DNA of 64,000 nt from Cristatella mucedo (taxonomy: Eukaryota; Bryozoa; Phylactolaemata; Cristatellidae): assembly GCA_009760855.2 (NCBI GenBank), contig WPIO01000012.1, forward strand, positions 1,329,501 through 1,393,500, written 5' to 3'. The position numbers were made by a program, and so were the translations under genes. Shown here in pieces: positions 12,850-39,000 of the stretch. The notes below the pieces were generated by a model. That model ran no database searches and was not told the DNA's origin. It worked only from the letters and a program-made list of their open reading frames with translations. Numbering within the stretch: the first letter of the stretch is position 1; every line of letters begins with the position of its first letter.

Positions 12850-13560
12850 TCGCACTAGCTCGCTCGTGTGCGACATTGCATCTAGATTACTGCGATTCCC
12901 TTTATTCGGGACTTTCGGCCTGTGCCCTGAGTCGTAAGGAACTCGTGCACAACTCAGCAGTTCATCATATCAGCCGTCAACAGTGCAGCCACCCCATCGA
13001 ACCACTTCTGTCTGAGCTCCACTAGCTCCTTATCAGGCATAGTCGAAACGCTTCTGCTGGGTCTGCTGTACCGCTACAGCGGACCAGTCCGTCGGAAGCC
13101 GCTGAGGCGAGAACAGCGGACCAACCTGCAGCAGCTGCTTCCAAGCCAGCGTGCGGTCCGATTCCGGGTTTCCTTAATAAACGGCATCTGCCTGAGCCGT
13201 CTTGATCCGTGTGCGACTGCCCGCACAAACATAACAGCTTCAATGTCCTAACATCTCTGGCCTACATTTCGCTCCAATCTCCTGCACCAGCCTATCTATC
13301 CTAACTCTTTGCTCCTCCAGCCTGCTTTCGTACCGCCAGCTCCTCGGCGTCCAGACGTCTCGCCGTTCCTTGCATTAAATTGAAATCTTTTGATGATCAG
13401 ACATACAGCTCGTATGCACCGAATGTCTGAAATTCGCTTCTGGCTCCGTCACCACTAGCAATAACTTTGCATAGTCTTAAGTCTAAGCTAAAAAGCATCT
13501 GCTTCGCATAGCTTTCCAAGCGCCCCAGTCGAGTGGCCTTTTTTGCTGCTTTGTGCCATG
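12850..13560 (+). mobile_element. Degraded LINE 3' fragment, third lineage, split by a solo LTR
   Basis: LDYCDSLYSGL, IEPLLSELH, KRFNVLTSLA, SPAPAYLS and a final LKSKLK block are in the family order but differ from both A and B. The frame rejoins across 13,055-13,241. Confidence 0.6.
13055..13236 (+). mobile_element. Solo LTR (182 bp)
   Basis: Begins TGCTGGG and ends ATAACA, flanked by a 5-bp duplication GCTTC (13,050-13,054 and 13,237-13,241). AATAAA at 13,176-13,181 is placed as expected for the LTR R region. GC-rich compared with the LINE relic it interrupts. Confidence 0.68.
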
Positions 13561-14930
13561 CATGCACGATTCAGTGTATGTTATTAGCAACCAGTGGTCC
13601 TAATGTCCAGTGACCTTGAGTGTCTTCTCGTGTCCTTTTGCAATCTTGTCTGAGAATAATGCCTCGCTTGTCATTAACTATTGGTTACTACTACTCTTGC
13701 AGCGAGTTGTACAGCTTCGGGATATAGATTCGGTTCTCTTAGGGTGTTATTAAAAGAATCATCGTTATTATCTTCTGCCGCTTGCAGTGTAGGTAACGTC
13801 GGCGACCTTCACATATGGTTAAGAGATAAACAGTTAGATCACATTTATTCACATAATGGACTGAGACGAGTGAGCGTGCAATCATGCACATGTAACATCG
13901 TAACATAGTGAGTGGTTTCACAATGAACTAAATATAAATCATCTGTTGTCAAGAAAACGCCCAACAAAAAGTTGCAGTTGTTGGCTATTTAAACCCGGAA
14001 ATTTAAAGAAAACTATTTGATGGCATCAGGTACAGAGTTCACCTAGGTTGTTCGAGAGAAAATATTGCAAGAATTTTGCCACACGGAATAACGCTTAAAA
14101 GCTATACAAGCATTCGAGGGCCGCAGGCTTTGCCAAACATGTCTTTCTTATCTCTGTGGTCAATTGCCGCGGTAAGTTCTCGTCGGATGCAGGAGTCCAC
14201 TAAATTAACAGATGAATCATTAACACTTATTTGCAGCATCAAATTCAATCTATTCTACCAAACTCTAATCTGCAGGGTTGAAAACAGTTTCCAACCGGAG
14301 GTTAACAGATTAAAGTGTCTGTGTGCGGGATTAAAGACCAAAGTTGTATCACAGCATGCAGCCAGCTCTGAGTGAAAATCCACAGGAAACCAGCCGCGCA
14401 GTTATTGCTGCCAGACTTCAGCTGAGCCATCCATTAGCGTTAAAAGATTTCGATATTCAATGTTTCATGCGCTGCTAGATAAGAGTAGCCTTTGACCCAG
14501 TCAAATTGACTGGTGCAGTTTTCATATTTGTTAACTCATAAAAAATCTGAATGTCCATATGAGCAGGATATGGACATACAGGATACGGATGGTGATTCGT
14601 CGGCCATGTCAGCATTCTTTGTTACTGAATAAAAGAAGAAGTTTCCAGTTTGTTCAGGAGAGAGTGGTCCTAAGATAAGTTAGAGGTAAATATCGAGACC
14701 ATACTGAAAATATTTGTCCATCAATTGAATGTTTATTTGGGGTAACTTTCAAGTAAAAAAATGTGTTAGCCATGGAATCGGCAGTTTTAACGATTTTCAC
14801 ATAAAAGAAAAAATGAGGGCGAACCATACCTAACTCGGAAGTAAACTGGAAGCAAAATATCTGCAAATAAAATGTTTATCGATTGCTACATTCTTTGCAA
14901 CTTTTTTCAAATTTTCTGAAACTTTGTTTA
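13561..14930. other. Non-genic stretch
   Basis: AT-rich single-copy-looking sequence; no coding signature or repeat family recognised. Confidence 0.5.
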
Positions 14931-15576
14931 TCGAGGTACATGTTTGCAGCTTGTTAAGGAGCATGCCTGAGACTTAAAAAAACTTCATTTACAGTGAAGC
15001 TTTGTGCCTTTAAAAATCCACAACTCAGATAATACGTGATGGATTATCGCGAAATTTGAAATATGAGTTCAGCTTTGCTGAAACATCACTGCTAAAATGT
15101 ATTTTTGATTTAGGTTGGATGAGTATTGGAACAGTCAACCAAGATTTCAGAAAATATAGCTTCAGTACGTTTGATGACATGTGTAGCAGTATCTATTCAA
15201 CCTAAATCTAAAATGAACTACTGTAGTTGCATATTGTATATGCAAGCAGAGCTGCACTCTCATTTCAAATTCGACGTTTATCCGTGAAGTATTGGCCGAG
15301 TTATAGATTTGAAATTCAAAATTTTTAAGCTCGTGTGCAGCCTCATGTGTAAAGCGACAGAAGACCCTTAACAGCTATTACTACCGCTTGCAGTCAGCAA
15401 TTAAGGATTGCCCACTGCAGGACTAGAATAACTTGGGTTGGGTACTAGTAGACTTTGGTAGTAAAAACCGAGCACCTTACCTCCTGGGCTAACACCCAGA
15501 GCAACGCTATACTGTAAATGAAGCTTTTTTTAGGTCAAAAGCATGCACCTTAACAAGCTGCCGACCTGGACCTCGA
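14931..15576. mobile_element. Foldback / palindromic MITE-like element with SINE inserted
   Basis: The ends (14,931-14,995 and 15,511-15,576) are about 65-bp imperfect inverted repeats sharing gcagcttgttaagg and cttcatttacagt. The inverted similarity continues inward (aactcagataatac / aactcggccaatac; gatttaggttgga / tattcaacctaaatc), so the element is one long hairpin. A - strand SINE2 sits in the right arm (about 15,355-15,510). No transposase inside. Confidence 0.72.
15355..15510 (-). mobile_element. SINE2 copy inside the foldback element
   Basis: The - strand reads gtgttagcccaggaggtaag (head), then tcctgcagtgggcaatcctt and ggtagtaatagctgttaagg. Confidence 0.7.
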
Positions 15577-15850
15577 TGCGCCACGATTCAGCAAGTTGGG
15601 CAACAAGTCGCTCAACAGGCTGTGATCGGTAAAAATTTTATTTTTTTTTGGATGTCGCTTCTAGTATAATTTCGGTTTAGATACGATTATTGTAATACAT
15701 TTTTTTATTATTTGGGAATTTTCAAAACTTCCGATCCCATTTTCTGACATGTTTTTCTTTTGAAAGGTACTCTGAACAAGTATTGATTTCTGGACAAATT
15801 CTTCAGGTATTTTATCGACGTTTACTATAGTCCAATCTAGTGTTTATTTT
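15565..15850 (+). repeat. Unclassified dispersed repeat X, copy 1
   Basis: Shares cctcgatgcgccacgattca, gcaagttgggcaacaagtcg and cttttgaaaggtactctgaa with copies at 22.6 and 55.2 kb. It abuts the foldback element. Confidence 0.55.
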
Positions 15851-15859
15851 TAATATTAA

Positions 15860-16390
15860 TAATAATAATAATATTGCACTTGATAAAGCGCCCTCAGATA
15901 ACTTAATCTCTTTCTAGGCGCTTTACATTTGCTGCAAAGTGATATGCAATTGAATAGTAAGTAAAATCATGCTTGAAAAACAAACAAAATGAATAATATG
16001 GTTAGGGGTGACATGCACAGGGTCAGCATGCAAATGTGGTTAGTGGCAGCATGCACAGTGTCAGCACGCATAAGCACATAAAGGACGAATCACAAGGACC
16101 CACTAAATGCTGTCCTAAATAGCTGCGTTTTTAAGTTTCTTTTAAATGTGGTCAGGTCAGGGGATGTTCTGACGCAGGTCGGGAGGGAGTTCCAGGCTGT
16201 GGGAGCATACGAGCTAAATGCACGGTCTCCAAAGGATTTAAGGTTTGTACGAGGTATTTCCAGACTGTTGGATTCCGAAAAGCGGGTGGTACGATGCTTG
16301 GCCTGATTGGGGAGTATATCTGAAAGATAGGCTGGAGCCATAGAATGAAGAGACCTAAAAGTGAGCGACAAAAAACCTGGGGCTTTACTT
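15860..16390 (-). mobile_element. LINE family B 3' part
   Basis: The - strand codes LTFRSLHSMAPAYLSDILPN and AWNSLPTCVRTSPDLTTFKR, with the hairpin and (ATT)n at 15,866-15,930. Very close to the 9.5-kb copy. Confidence 0.88.
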
Positions 16391-17829
16391 TAATCAAATC
16401 AATGCAAGCAAGCGATATCCAGATATCCATAATCGCCTCAAAGTAAGTATCCATTGTGCGGATCGTGTTTGTAGTATGTGTGCTTATAGCTCAGAGAGTC
16501 GGATATTACCGAACCTTCAAACTGTTTGAAGGTCCAAGGATTCCAGATTATTGCCTTAATCAGATCGGGATTTATAAACATATTCGTAATTCATTCACAT
16601 ACACTCATTCCAACTTTAATTTTGATTAGTGTAGCTTTATTCGAACTTTACAAATTTACACTGCTCACAGACTCTACGGTGAGCAATCGGTTTGCTAGTC
16701 GTAATGCAGGTTCTATAGGCATGTATGTTGGTGTGAAGAGGTCTGACATGATTATAACATCTCGCAAATGGTGCCGAACAATAAATCAGCTCTCCGTAGA
16801 AGGTCAGAAAGTAACCAATCACCGACGATGAAATGTGAGTTTTCTAACCTGTCTGCCAGCATTCACCAGTGCAGATTCCAGAGCTGAAACAGAAAGTTTG
16901 AGCTGGTACTAACCCATACATCGTGACATTGCTAGCTAAGCTAACCCATATGCTGTCACGTGTACATCCCAAGAGATCAACTCTCACAGAGACCAACTGC
17001 TCGAGGGACAGACTACCTCGGAAGGTCACTGTATTTAGCCAGCTGGCAGAGCCTGGCAGCAGAAGCTGGCAACCGACAATGATCGACTTAAAAAGGTAGT
17101 TCATGCTGGCCTTGGAATTAAAGCAGTTCTTGGCGGCAGATAAAATTTATGCTGGAACATTTCAAATGAAACTCGCTAGGCTACTCAATTTATCCCTCAA
17201 CATGTCAGTATGCCTCACCTTTACTTTACTGGAAAGCTCTTTTTTGCTTTTTCTCTTTTTAAGGCACACTTCACTTTCTTCAAAAACAGCTTTCCACTCG
17301 CCAACAATGCCTGCAAAAACGCCGTATAAATGACCCAAACAATTTCCCAACTTCTCTGCAACTTGTGTAAGTCCCTTCACATTCTTATAGATAAGCCGTG
17401 CAAAATCGTGTGCGGGACTTGCAAAGTAGGTCAAGGAGGCGGCTGACAGAAGCTACTCGATTGTAACCGGTGTGGATTACTCGCTTTCATGCGACTTGCT
17501 AGATACCACAGGTTGTCGCAATTGGCCCACGGACGCTCCCAAGACGCTGGTGGAGATCGTTTCGCATAGGCGCCAGGCAGGCGATTTGGTGCTCGCTGTC
17601 GAGTTGAGAAAACAACACACTCTCACCCTAGACATGTTGCCTTGATACCAATGGCAAGAAAAGTGTAGCGCAAGTGAAGTAGACCGAGTCAACGTTGGGG
17701 GGATCAACGAGAATTTTTTAGCTTTGCAGGATAGTTTTTGCAACTTCTTAAATGCTAATACCTAGTCTACGAATAGTCTAGTCACGATCTTAAAGTGCAA
17801 TCTATGAGGACAGCCTAAGCACCCGACAA
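16391..17829. other. Mostly non-genic stretch
   Basis: Contains only the unrecognised open stretch near 17.1-17.4 kb; 17,600-17,830 may be the degraded 5' side of the pogo-like relic. Confidence 0.4.
17104..17434 (-). other. Unrecognised open stretch, possible exon
   Basis: The - strand frame 17,434-17,162 reads GLTQVAEKLGNCLGHLYGVF, FEESEVCLKKRKSKKELSSK; helical, charged and not repeat-like. No family recognised and no clean exon limits found. Confidence 0.2.
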
Positions 17830-18410
17830 TAGAATCAAATGTTCAAGGAGCAAAAACGGTATCAATCACACAACGAAAAAAGTCGATACACCACAGTATT
17901 GTCAAGTGCAGCAGATGGCACAAAAGTTAAACCAATGGTCATTTTCCGAAGTAAAACACTGCCAAAGGAACGTATTCCAAAAGGGTTGGTCCTTGAACTT
18001 CCCGAAAAGCCTTTGATGGACAGCAAGGAATGCAAGTATGGTTTTCAAAGATGTTTGGATGCGGAACGGGAAGTCCTTTGATAAAAAACAGCCTTGCTCG
18101 TGTTTGATTCGTTCAGGGGACATTTGAAGGACGAAGTTTAGAAAGTGGCAGCTGGCATGAAAAGTAAGCTGGGAAGTACCACCAAATTTCAAGCCTCCAA
18201 TATGAACGAGGAAAATGAAGAGAGTATCGTCACCATTCCTGATACAGATGATAGTGATAGGGACATGAGTGATTATTATGAGTCTTGATATTGTTCATTT
18301 CACTCAGTTATTCAAAAAAATATTTTTCCAAAAGATTTGCTCAACAATTTGGGAGGGCTTATACATCTGGGAGGGGGAAGCTTATTCACGGTGAAATACG
18401 GTATGTACCG
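17830..18410 (+). mobile_element. pogo/Tigger-type (DDE_1) transposase relic
   Basis: SRYTTVLSSAADGTKVKPMV, IFRSKTLPKERIPKGLVL and, after two stops, ALLVFDSFRGHLKDEV match the catalytic domain of pogo/jerky/CENP-B-like transposases (WDSFRAHL-type block). A frameshift splits GAKTVSIT from SRYTTVL. An acidic tail (PDTDDSDRDMSDYYES) follows. Non-functional. Confidence 0.75.
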
Positions 18411-18414
18411 GCAG

Positions 18415-18530
18415 CAGAGCTTTAGACGCAACCAGTCTCGCTTGAAGTGAGCAGTAAAGAATTGCCTCCTACAGGACTCGTACCTCCGACATGGATAGTG
18501 ATGTGCGAGTACCTCAAGTCAAGATCCAAA
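18415..18530 (-). mobile_element. SINE2-like fragment
   Basis: The - strand has a tacgagtcctgtaggaggca B-box region and aattctttactgctcacttc body; degraded. Confidence 0.5.
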
Positions 18531-18959
18531 GTAAAGAAAGGTTCTATGACAGCTGGTCTCCACCGGAAGTTGGCCTGCACCTTGTTAGTTCGCACTGCTG
18601 TTGCTATAAGTAGTCGCAGTATATAAGATTTTATGAAACTGACCACCGTAGATGCTTTATCTGCCGTAGGTAAGAGTTTATCAAGGCTCAGCTATTAGCA
18701 ACGGCTGGGTTTTTCTGGAACGTGCTTTGCATAGAAAATCTACGCGATAGAGAATTTTCATGTATTCTGCATTAATATTTATTAAATCTATTATGAGTAA
18801 TCGAGAATTAAATGCGCTTAAAACCGCCTATTCTTTATGTTAGCATGGGCACATCCGGGGAGACAGACTGTCCGGAATACCAGTTTTTTGAGAGACCGAC
18901 TGTTCGGGAGTCCAACAGTCGGTAAGCCAAGGAGGAGCTGTGAGAGCAATTTACAAATT

Positions 18960-19515
18960 GACGATTTAAGTCCCTTCATTCTCTGGCTGCTGGCCTACCT
19001 GTCCGAATTACTCACCAACATGCTAGGTAGGCATAATCTCGCCCACTTTTCTGACTCTAATCGTTTAGCTATGCCTTGAACCAACTTCAAATTCTTTTGA
19101 GACCGTGGCTTTAGTTCGTAAGCACCACAAGCCTAAAACTCACACCAGACTGACGCTACATCCCCCGACGTGACATTTTAAAAAGAAGCTAATAACACTC
19201 ATATGTTTCTCACAGAGTTAGAAGGGCTCTTGTGATTTTTACTTTATTTGCTTATGCTTGCAGGCACTGTGCATGTCCGAACTTGACTCACCATTTTTAC
19301 ATGTTGACACTGAGCGTGTTAGCACAAACCCTTTGATCATGCTATCTTTAGCAAGAGAACAAGTTCGCTTAGGATGCCATACAAATGTAAACTTATTATT
19401 ATTATTATTATTATAAACCCGCGTGAGCTTACAATTATTGCAGGGAAATGTAAAGCACCTAGGAAGAGATTGAGTTCTGTGAGGGCGCTTTATCAAGTGC
19501 ATTATTATTATTGTT
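18960..19515 (+). mobile_element. LINE family B 3' part, degraded
   Basis: Traces of FILWLLAYLSELLTNMLGRH, a degraded UTR, terminal hairpin and (ATT)n. Confidence 0.7.
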
Positions 19516-19759
19516 ATTTAAGTAAAGCAGCTGGAGAAAGCGTGAGCTAGGTGTATGTCCGTATGTCGACACCTGCCACCCTTTCCGCAAGCGCCCCGAG
19601 CCCAGAGCAAAACAGTACGGATTTGCTAGGCTTCGCTACGAACCAAGGCTGCGACGGCCGCGCGAGACGTCTACGTGAGGCTACGCATCCACCAATGATT
19701 TTGTTTGACGCTCGGACAGCTAGCACGCGACGCTACGACTAGCTAGCAACGGTACGGTA

Positions 19760-20345
19760 ACACTAACTCGTCGCAGTTGCCACATCACACCATTTCTCGC
19801 CGACATGCTCTGGCTACCAGCCAAGAAATGCATCGACTTCAAGGTTTTGTCGCTCACTTTAGGCCAGTTCATTCTTTGGCTCCAGCCTATCTCTCAGATC
19901 TATTGCCCCACCAGGCTAGGCATCGAACCATTCGCGTTTCGGAATCTAACTGTTTACCTTTACCTGGTACAAACCTCAAATCCTTTGAAGATCGTGCATT
20001 AGTTTATATGCTCCCAAAGCCTGGAACTCACTCCCGACTTGCGTCAGAACATCCCCTAACTTGATCACATTTAAAAAGAACTTAAAAAACACCTATTTAG
20101 GACAGCATTTGGTGGGATTCGCCCTTCCTGTGCTTATGCGTGCTGACACTGTGCATGCTGCTACTAACCACATTTGCATGCTGACCCTGTGCATGTCACC
20201 CTTAACTATGTTATTCATGTTGTTTATCAAGCATGATATTACTCACCATTCAATCGCGTTTTCCTTTGCAGCAAATGTAAAGTGCCTAGAAAGAGATTGA
20301 GTTCTCTGAGGGCGCTTTATCAAGTGCATTATTGTTACTATTGTT
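19760..20345 (+). mobile_element. LINE family B 3' part
   Basis: SLAPAYLSDLLPHQARHRTI and the UTR block gcatgctgaccctgtgcatg, then hairpin and a degraded (ATT)n. Confidence 0.82.
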
Positions 20346-20931
20346 ATTACTCAAATTTCCAAGAGCAACTGTGAATTTGGGCAGACAACGCGACGGCTCA
20401 CGACTGTTCTCTCCAGCGCCCGCGTTCCTACTACCACTTCTCTGCAGGCCGGGACTTCTCAATAAAACATAAAACTCAAACAATCGTTCTCAACAAACCA
20501 TAAACCTATAAGCCTATAAAACTCATAAAACCATACACCCGCGGCAGCGCTATTAAACCACAAATGGTACTGACGCATCCACTGGAAGCGGTCCCTTAAC
20601 TTCTACTCAAGGGGCGCGCCCTACTCGGGGGGGGGGGCCTGCGCTGACAATGCGCGAGTCCATTTTAAGTGTATCTATGAGTCAATCCATAGGCAGATAG
20701 TCCATCCGCTAACGCGGGAAAGCGCACAGGAAGTGATAATCGGAAAAGCATAATTCGGGGAAGTTGTGCAGTATATTTTTGTTTAAAATTTATTTTATCA
20801 ATAATTATACTATTATTCGGTGACTTTGAGTGTACTTAATGAAGTTCACCGGCTATCTACTAAGCGCCATTTACAAGCATTGTGCGCCGCCCGCTGTGCA
20901 ACCGGGTGGACCGGCCGTTATTTGCAGTACC

Positions 20932-35422
<14,491 letters not shown>

Positions 35423-35645
35423 TTGGCTCGTAGTAACTCACTCTGAGTTGGCAGAGCAGGTCTTCTTAAGGCTGCGTTGTAGCACCTAAATTACATCTGG
35501 CAAGTCAGATTGCATTGGAATGCTTGATGAGCCCATATTGTACATAAGCGCTTAGGTCGCACCGTAGCATTTGTCATGGCTGCATATCCAGTGTGTATGT
35601 ATATATTCATATATTATTATGTTTTATAACTGCGTAGAAAGGCTC

Positions 35646-35651
35646 AATAAA
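35646..35651 (+). promoter_or_regulatory. Poly(A) signal for ISWI
   Basis: AATAAA 224 nt after the ISWI stop codon, the first canonical signal downstream. Cleavage would fall about 35,665-35,680, just short of the opposing FANCB-like stop codon at 35,691. Confidence 0.6.
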
Positions 35652-35690
35652 TATTGCTTCGTAGTATGCAGCACCATCTGTTGAATACTT

Positions 35691-36045
35691 CTAACCATCG
35701 ACAGCAGTCGTTGCCACGGCTGCATGTTCGATCAGGAGAGCTTGCATTCGGTTGATGCATTCAACTAGTGAGCAGCCACCTGCTGTATCAGCTCCACCCC
35801 GGTTATTGCCTGGAATTGCCGGAAGTGGCTGCCTTTTTGGTTTCTGCAGCCGCCGGTGCATGCCAGGTAGTGCCTTTTGTTGTGTGGCCTCATCGGTGCT
35901 GGCAGATAGGTCGCTGGCTGCTGCATTGAGGCAGTCCACCAACTGCCAATGAACTCGGCCGCTGCTCTGCATAACTGACGAGCTGATAGTTGGAGTAGCC
36001 AAGTGCCCTAATATCTGTGCATAGATGCTATGTTGTAAGGGGTCC
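35691..36045 (-). CDS. FANCB: FANCB-like exon 10 (last, with stop)
   Basis: Acceptor cttcttattttgcag is strong, and the phase matches exon 9. Codes 117 residues: DPLQHSIYAQILGHLATPT, QLVDCLNAAASDLSAS, a basic Pro-rich linker, then a final helix CINRMQALLIEHAAV. It could instead be the last exon of an otherwise unseen gene. Confidence 0.6.
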
Positions 36046-39000
36046 CTGCAAAATAAGAAGTAATACACTAAAAATTAAGAGCCGGTCTCGACTAATATGT
36101 ACTGAGGTAGAAGCGAGTCATACAGGCTAGCATGATGTGAATTGTCGATCTTGAGGCATTGCAAGCAGTTTTTCAATGGTATTGATTTGAGGAAATGACA
36201 AGGTTCGTGTGGATATTTAAAACACAATGAGCATCAATGCAATTAGCAACAGAAAGACCCCCAAGACAAAACTAATGCAAGTTGAAAAAGCACTAAGTCA
36301 ATGTGTGGGCGTGGTCCAATGCATGCCATTGTTTGTGGTGTGTACACGTAGTGGCATTAATAAGGATTGCACAATTGGCTTAACCAGTGCAGCTAACGCA
36401 GGAAAGCCATTAGTTGAAAACTAAATGGTAAACTGATGCGAAATATAAAATAGATTGGAACTCAATTGCTCCAAAAAGTTGTGGAAATAAAAGCCTTTCC
36501 TAACTGAGCGGGAAGGGTAATTTAAGAGCAAACAGCAAGATTTATACAGCACATTAAAAATACCACAACACAATGTAAAAAGTCGAGAAAATCGTCGGTT
36601 TATAGAGTCGACACCTCAAGATGCCTTCGATTCACTGGTCTGGCTAGGATGTTTCCGGAAGGTTCTGGATCCAATAAGGTTATATGACCACCATCGTTAA
36701 CGAATTAGTTGATTGTTGTACATTTGGGGAGTGGTAGTAGTGGAGCTTCACGGCTTATATTCCTCAGAACGCCGCATGCAGAATGCCTCGATATTTCATA
36801 TTTATTACCACTGACATGCCCAATCGTTATAGAGCATCTCGAAACTGCTTCGACTCGGGTTTCAGTGCTGGTACTTCCTAAACATATATTTTTGCGATCA
36901 CGGTCGGAATTCCGAAAGATCTGCAATATACATTATAAAAGCATCGGCCAGTAATATGTACACTTTATTAAAGCTTGTGCAGCCGATTTATAATAGATCG
37001 CCTGCTTCCATGTACACCCGATGCAAAAGTACTTGGGGGGGGGGGGTCCTGTTCAATTAACAGCTTTACCTAAGACCCCCTCAATGATTCATAGCAATAG
37101 CCTGCATACCGTAAAAAAGGACATGGTTATAGAGGTGACATGCACCGGGTCAGCATGCAGATATGGTTAGTAGCATCGTGCACAGTATCAACACGAATTA
37201 AGAACGCTAAGGACGAATCGCATGAACCAACTAAATGCTGTGACAAATAGGTGGTCTTGGCTTTTTTAAATGCTATGCCCTTATCTTATATGTAAATGTC
37301 ATGTTTTTTAAATATGCCAGGGATGTCATGACGTCAGTCGGAAGTGAGTTCCAGGCTTTGGGAGCATACGAAATAAAGGCGTGGTCTCCAAAAGGATTTG
37401 AGTTTCGTTCGATGTGAAGCTAAACGATTTGATTCCGAAAAAAGCAGGTAGTACGAAGCCTAGCCTGGTGCAGGAGTAGTTCTGATCGGTAGGCTGGAGC
37501 CAGAGAATGAAGGGACCTAAAAGTGAGTTGAAAGAACCTTGAAGTCGATGTGCTGCTTGACTGGGAGAGCCAGTGCAGGTCGGCAAGAAATGGTGTTGTG
37601 TGGCAACTTTAATGCTCACGATAGACAAGCCTAGCTGCAGAGTTCTGCACCAATTGCAAGCGCCCGGTAGACCAGCAAGCAGTGAGTTACAGAAGTCGGG
37701 TCAGGATATCACAAATGCATGGATTAATTTAGATGTAGGTATCTCTGTCTAAACAAGCCCGAGTTTTAGCAATGTCATGTAGCTCAAAGTAGGCAGACTT
37801 GACCGTGAAGCTGATGTGGTCGTCTAATGAAAAGTCACTTCGGAACGTGGCACCTAGAAGTCGTGCAGATGTAACAGGAGATATGCTGGCAGAGCTGACT
37901 ATGAGCGTTCAGCTTTCAATTTCTTAGTTACTCTTGGTTTGCCAATAACTAGTAAGTTGGTTTTACAGTCATTCAGTTTAAGGAAGTTGCTGTCATGCAT
38001 GTACACATGTTATCAATGGATGCAGCAAGGGATGTTCGAGAATTCGACGGGCTGGAGGGCTGGGAGGGATCGAAGCAAAGGTACAAGTGAGTGTCATCTG
38101 CATAGACGTGGAAGCCTAGATTGTGCTTGACGATCACATCGGAAAGAGGGAAAGTGTAAACTGCAAAGAGAAAACAGACCAAGAAAACAGGCCAAAGGTA
38201 CCACACACTAGTGATTCCTCCCTCACCCGTTTTCATTCTGCTCACATCGATACTCTGGTCTCTCACTGAGATATTACTTAAACCGTCGCAGTTCAGTGCC
38301 AGGGATGGCTAGGCGAAATGAGAGGCGTTTCAGAAGGGCTTGGTGATCGATAGTATCAAAAGTGGCCAAAAGATCGCTTCGAGTGCTGGAGTGATAGAGG
38401 TGCTGGTGGACTTCGGCGTGCAGGTGGGCCACCTTGTGGCCCACCTAGCCCTTCGAGCTCGCCGGCTCCAACTTGCCTAGTACGAAGCTCGCAAAAAGCC
38501 GCCACTCCCGATTCACCTGCGGCAGAGGAGGTGGTGCTGCTACAACAGCTGCCTCTGCCGAAGCAGCCGGTGGTGGCCCAGCACCAGTCCTCGGCTGCTG
38601 TGGTGCCACGTGGTCCCTATTCCTGAAGTGGGCCCCGGCAGGGCAGGGCTCCTCCGGTTAAGGAAAAATGGTTTGTTAAAATATTTAAAATATAAGTTCT
38701 TATATATGCGCAATGTCTGCAAGTATCGTTTAGGAAGCAGCAAATTTGCAGTAATATCGTTAGAAGGCTATCAGATGAGGCCGATCTACATTCTCGGGTC
38801 TAAAAGAGGAAGCTGCTTCTGTGGGCACAGAATAGGATGAGCCGTTTACAGTGGGCCAAGGTTTGGATCCATTGAACTGCTGATGATTTGAGTAGAGTTG
38901 TATGGGGGAAAAACATCATGCTATTTTCAAACTTCCAGAAAAGGCTTTACGTGTGTGGGCGACCCACGAAGCCTGATCATCTAAATGTTTGCAGCTAACT

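Noticed and set aside
20632-20640. G and C homopolymer runs (also near 6,210, 26,620, 37,037 and 43,070) as functional G-quadruplex sites
   Set aside because: Single uninterrupted runs, not sets of four G tracts; some may be sequencing-sensitive positions.
35691-36068. Independent single-exon gene
   Set aside because: The frame begins just before a strong acceptor and continues the FANCB-like phase, so it is more likely a last exon.
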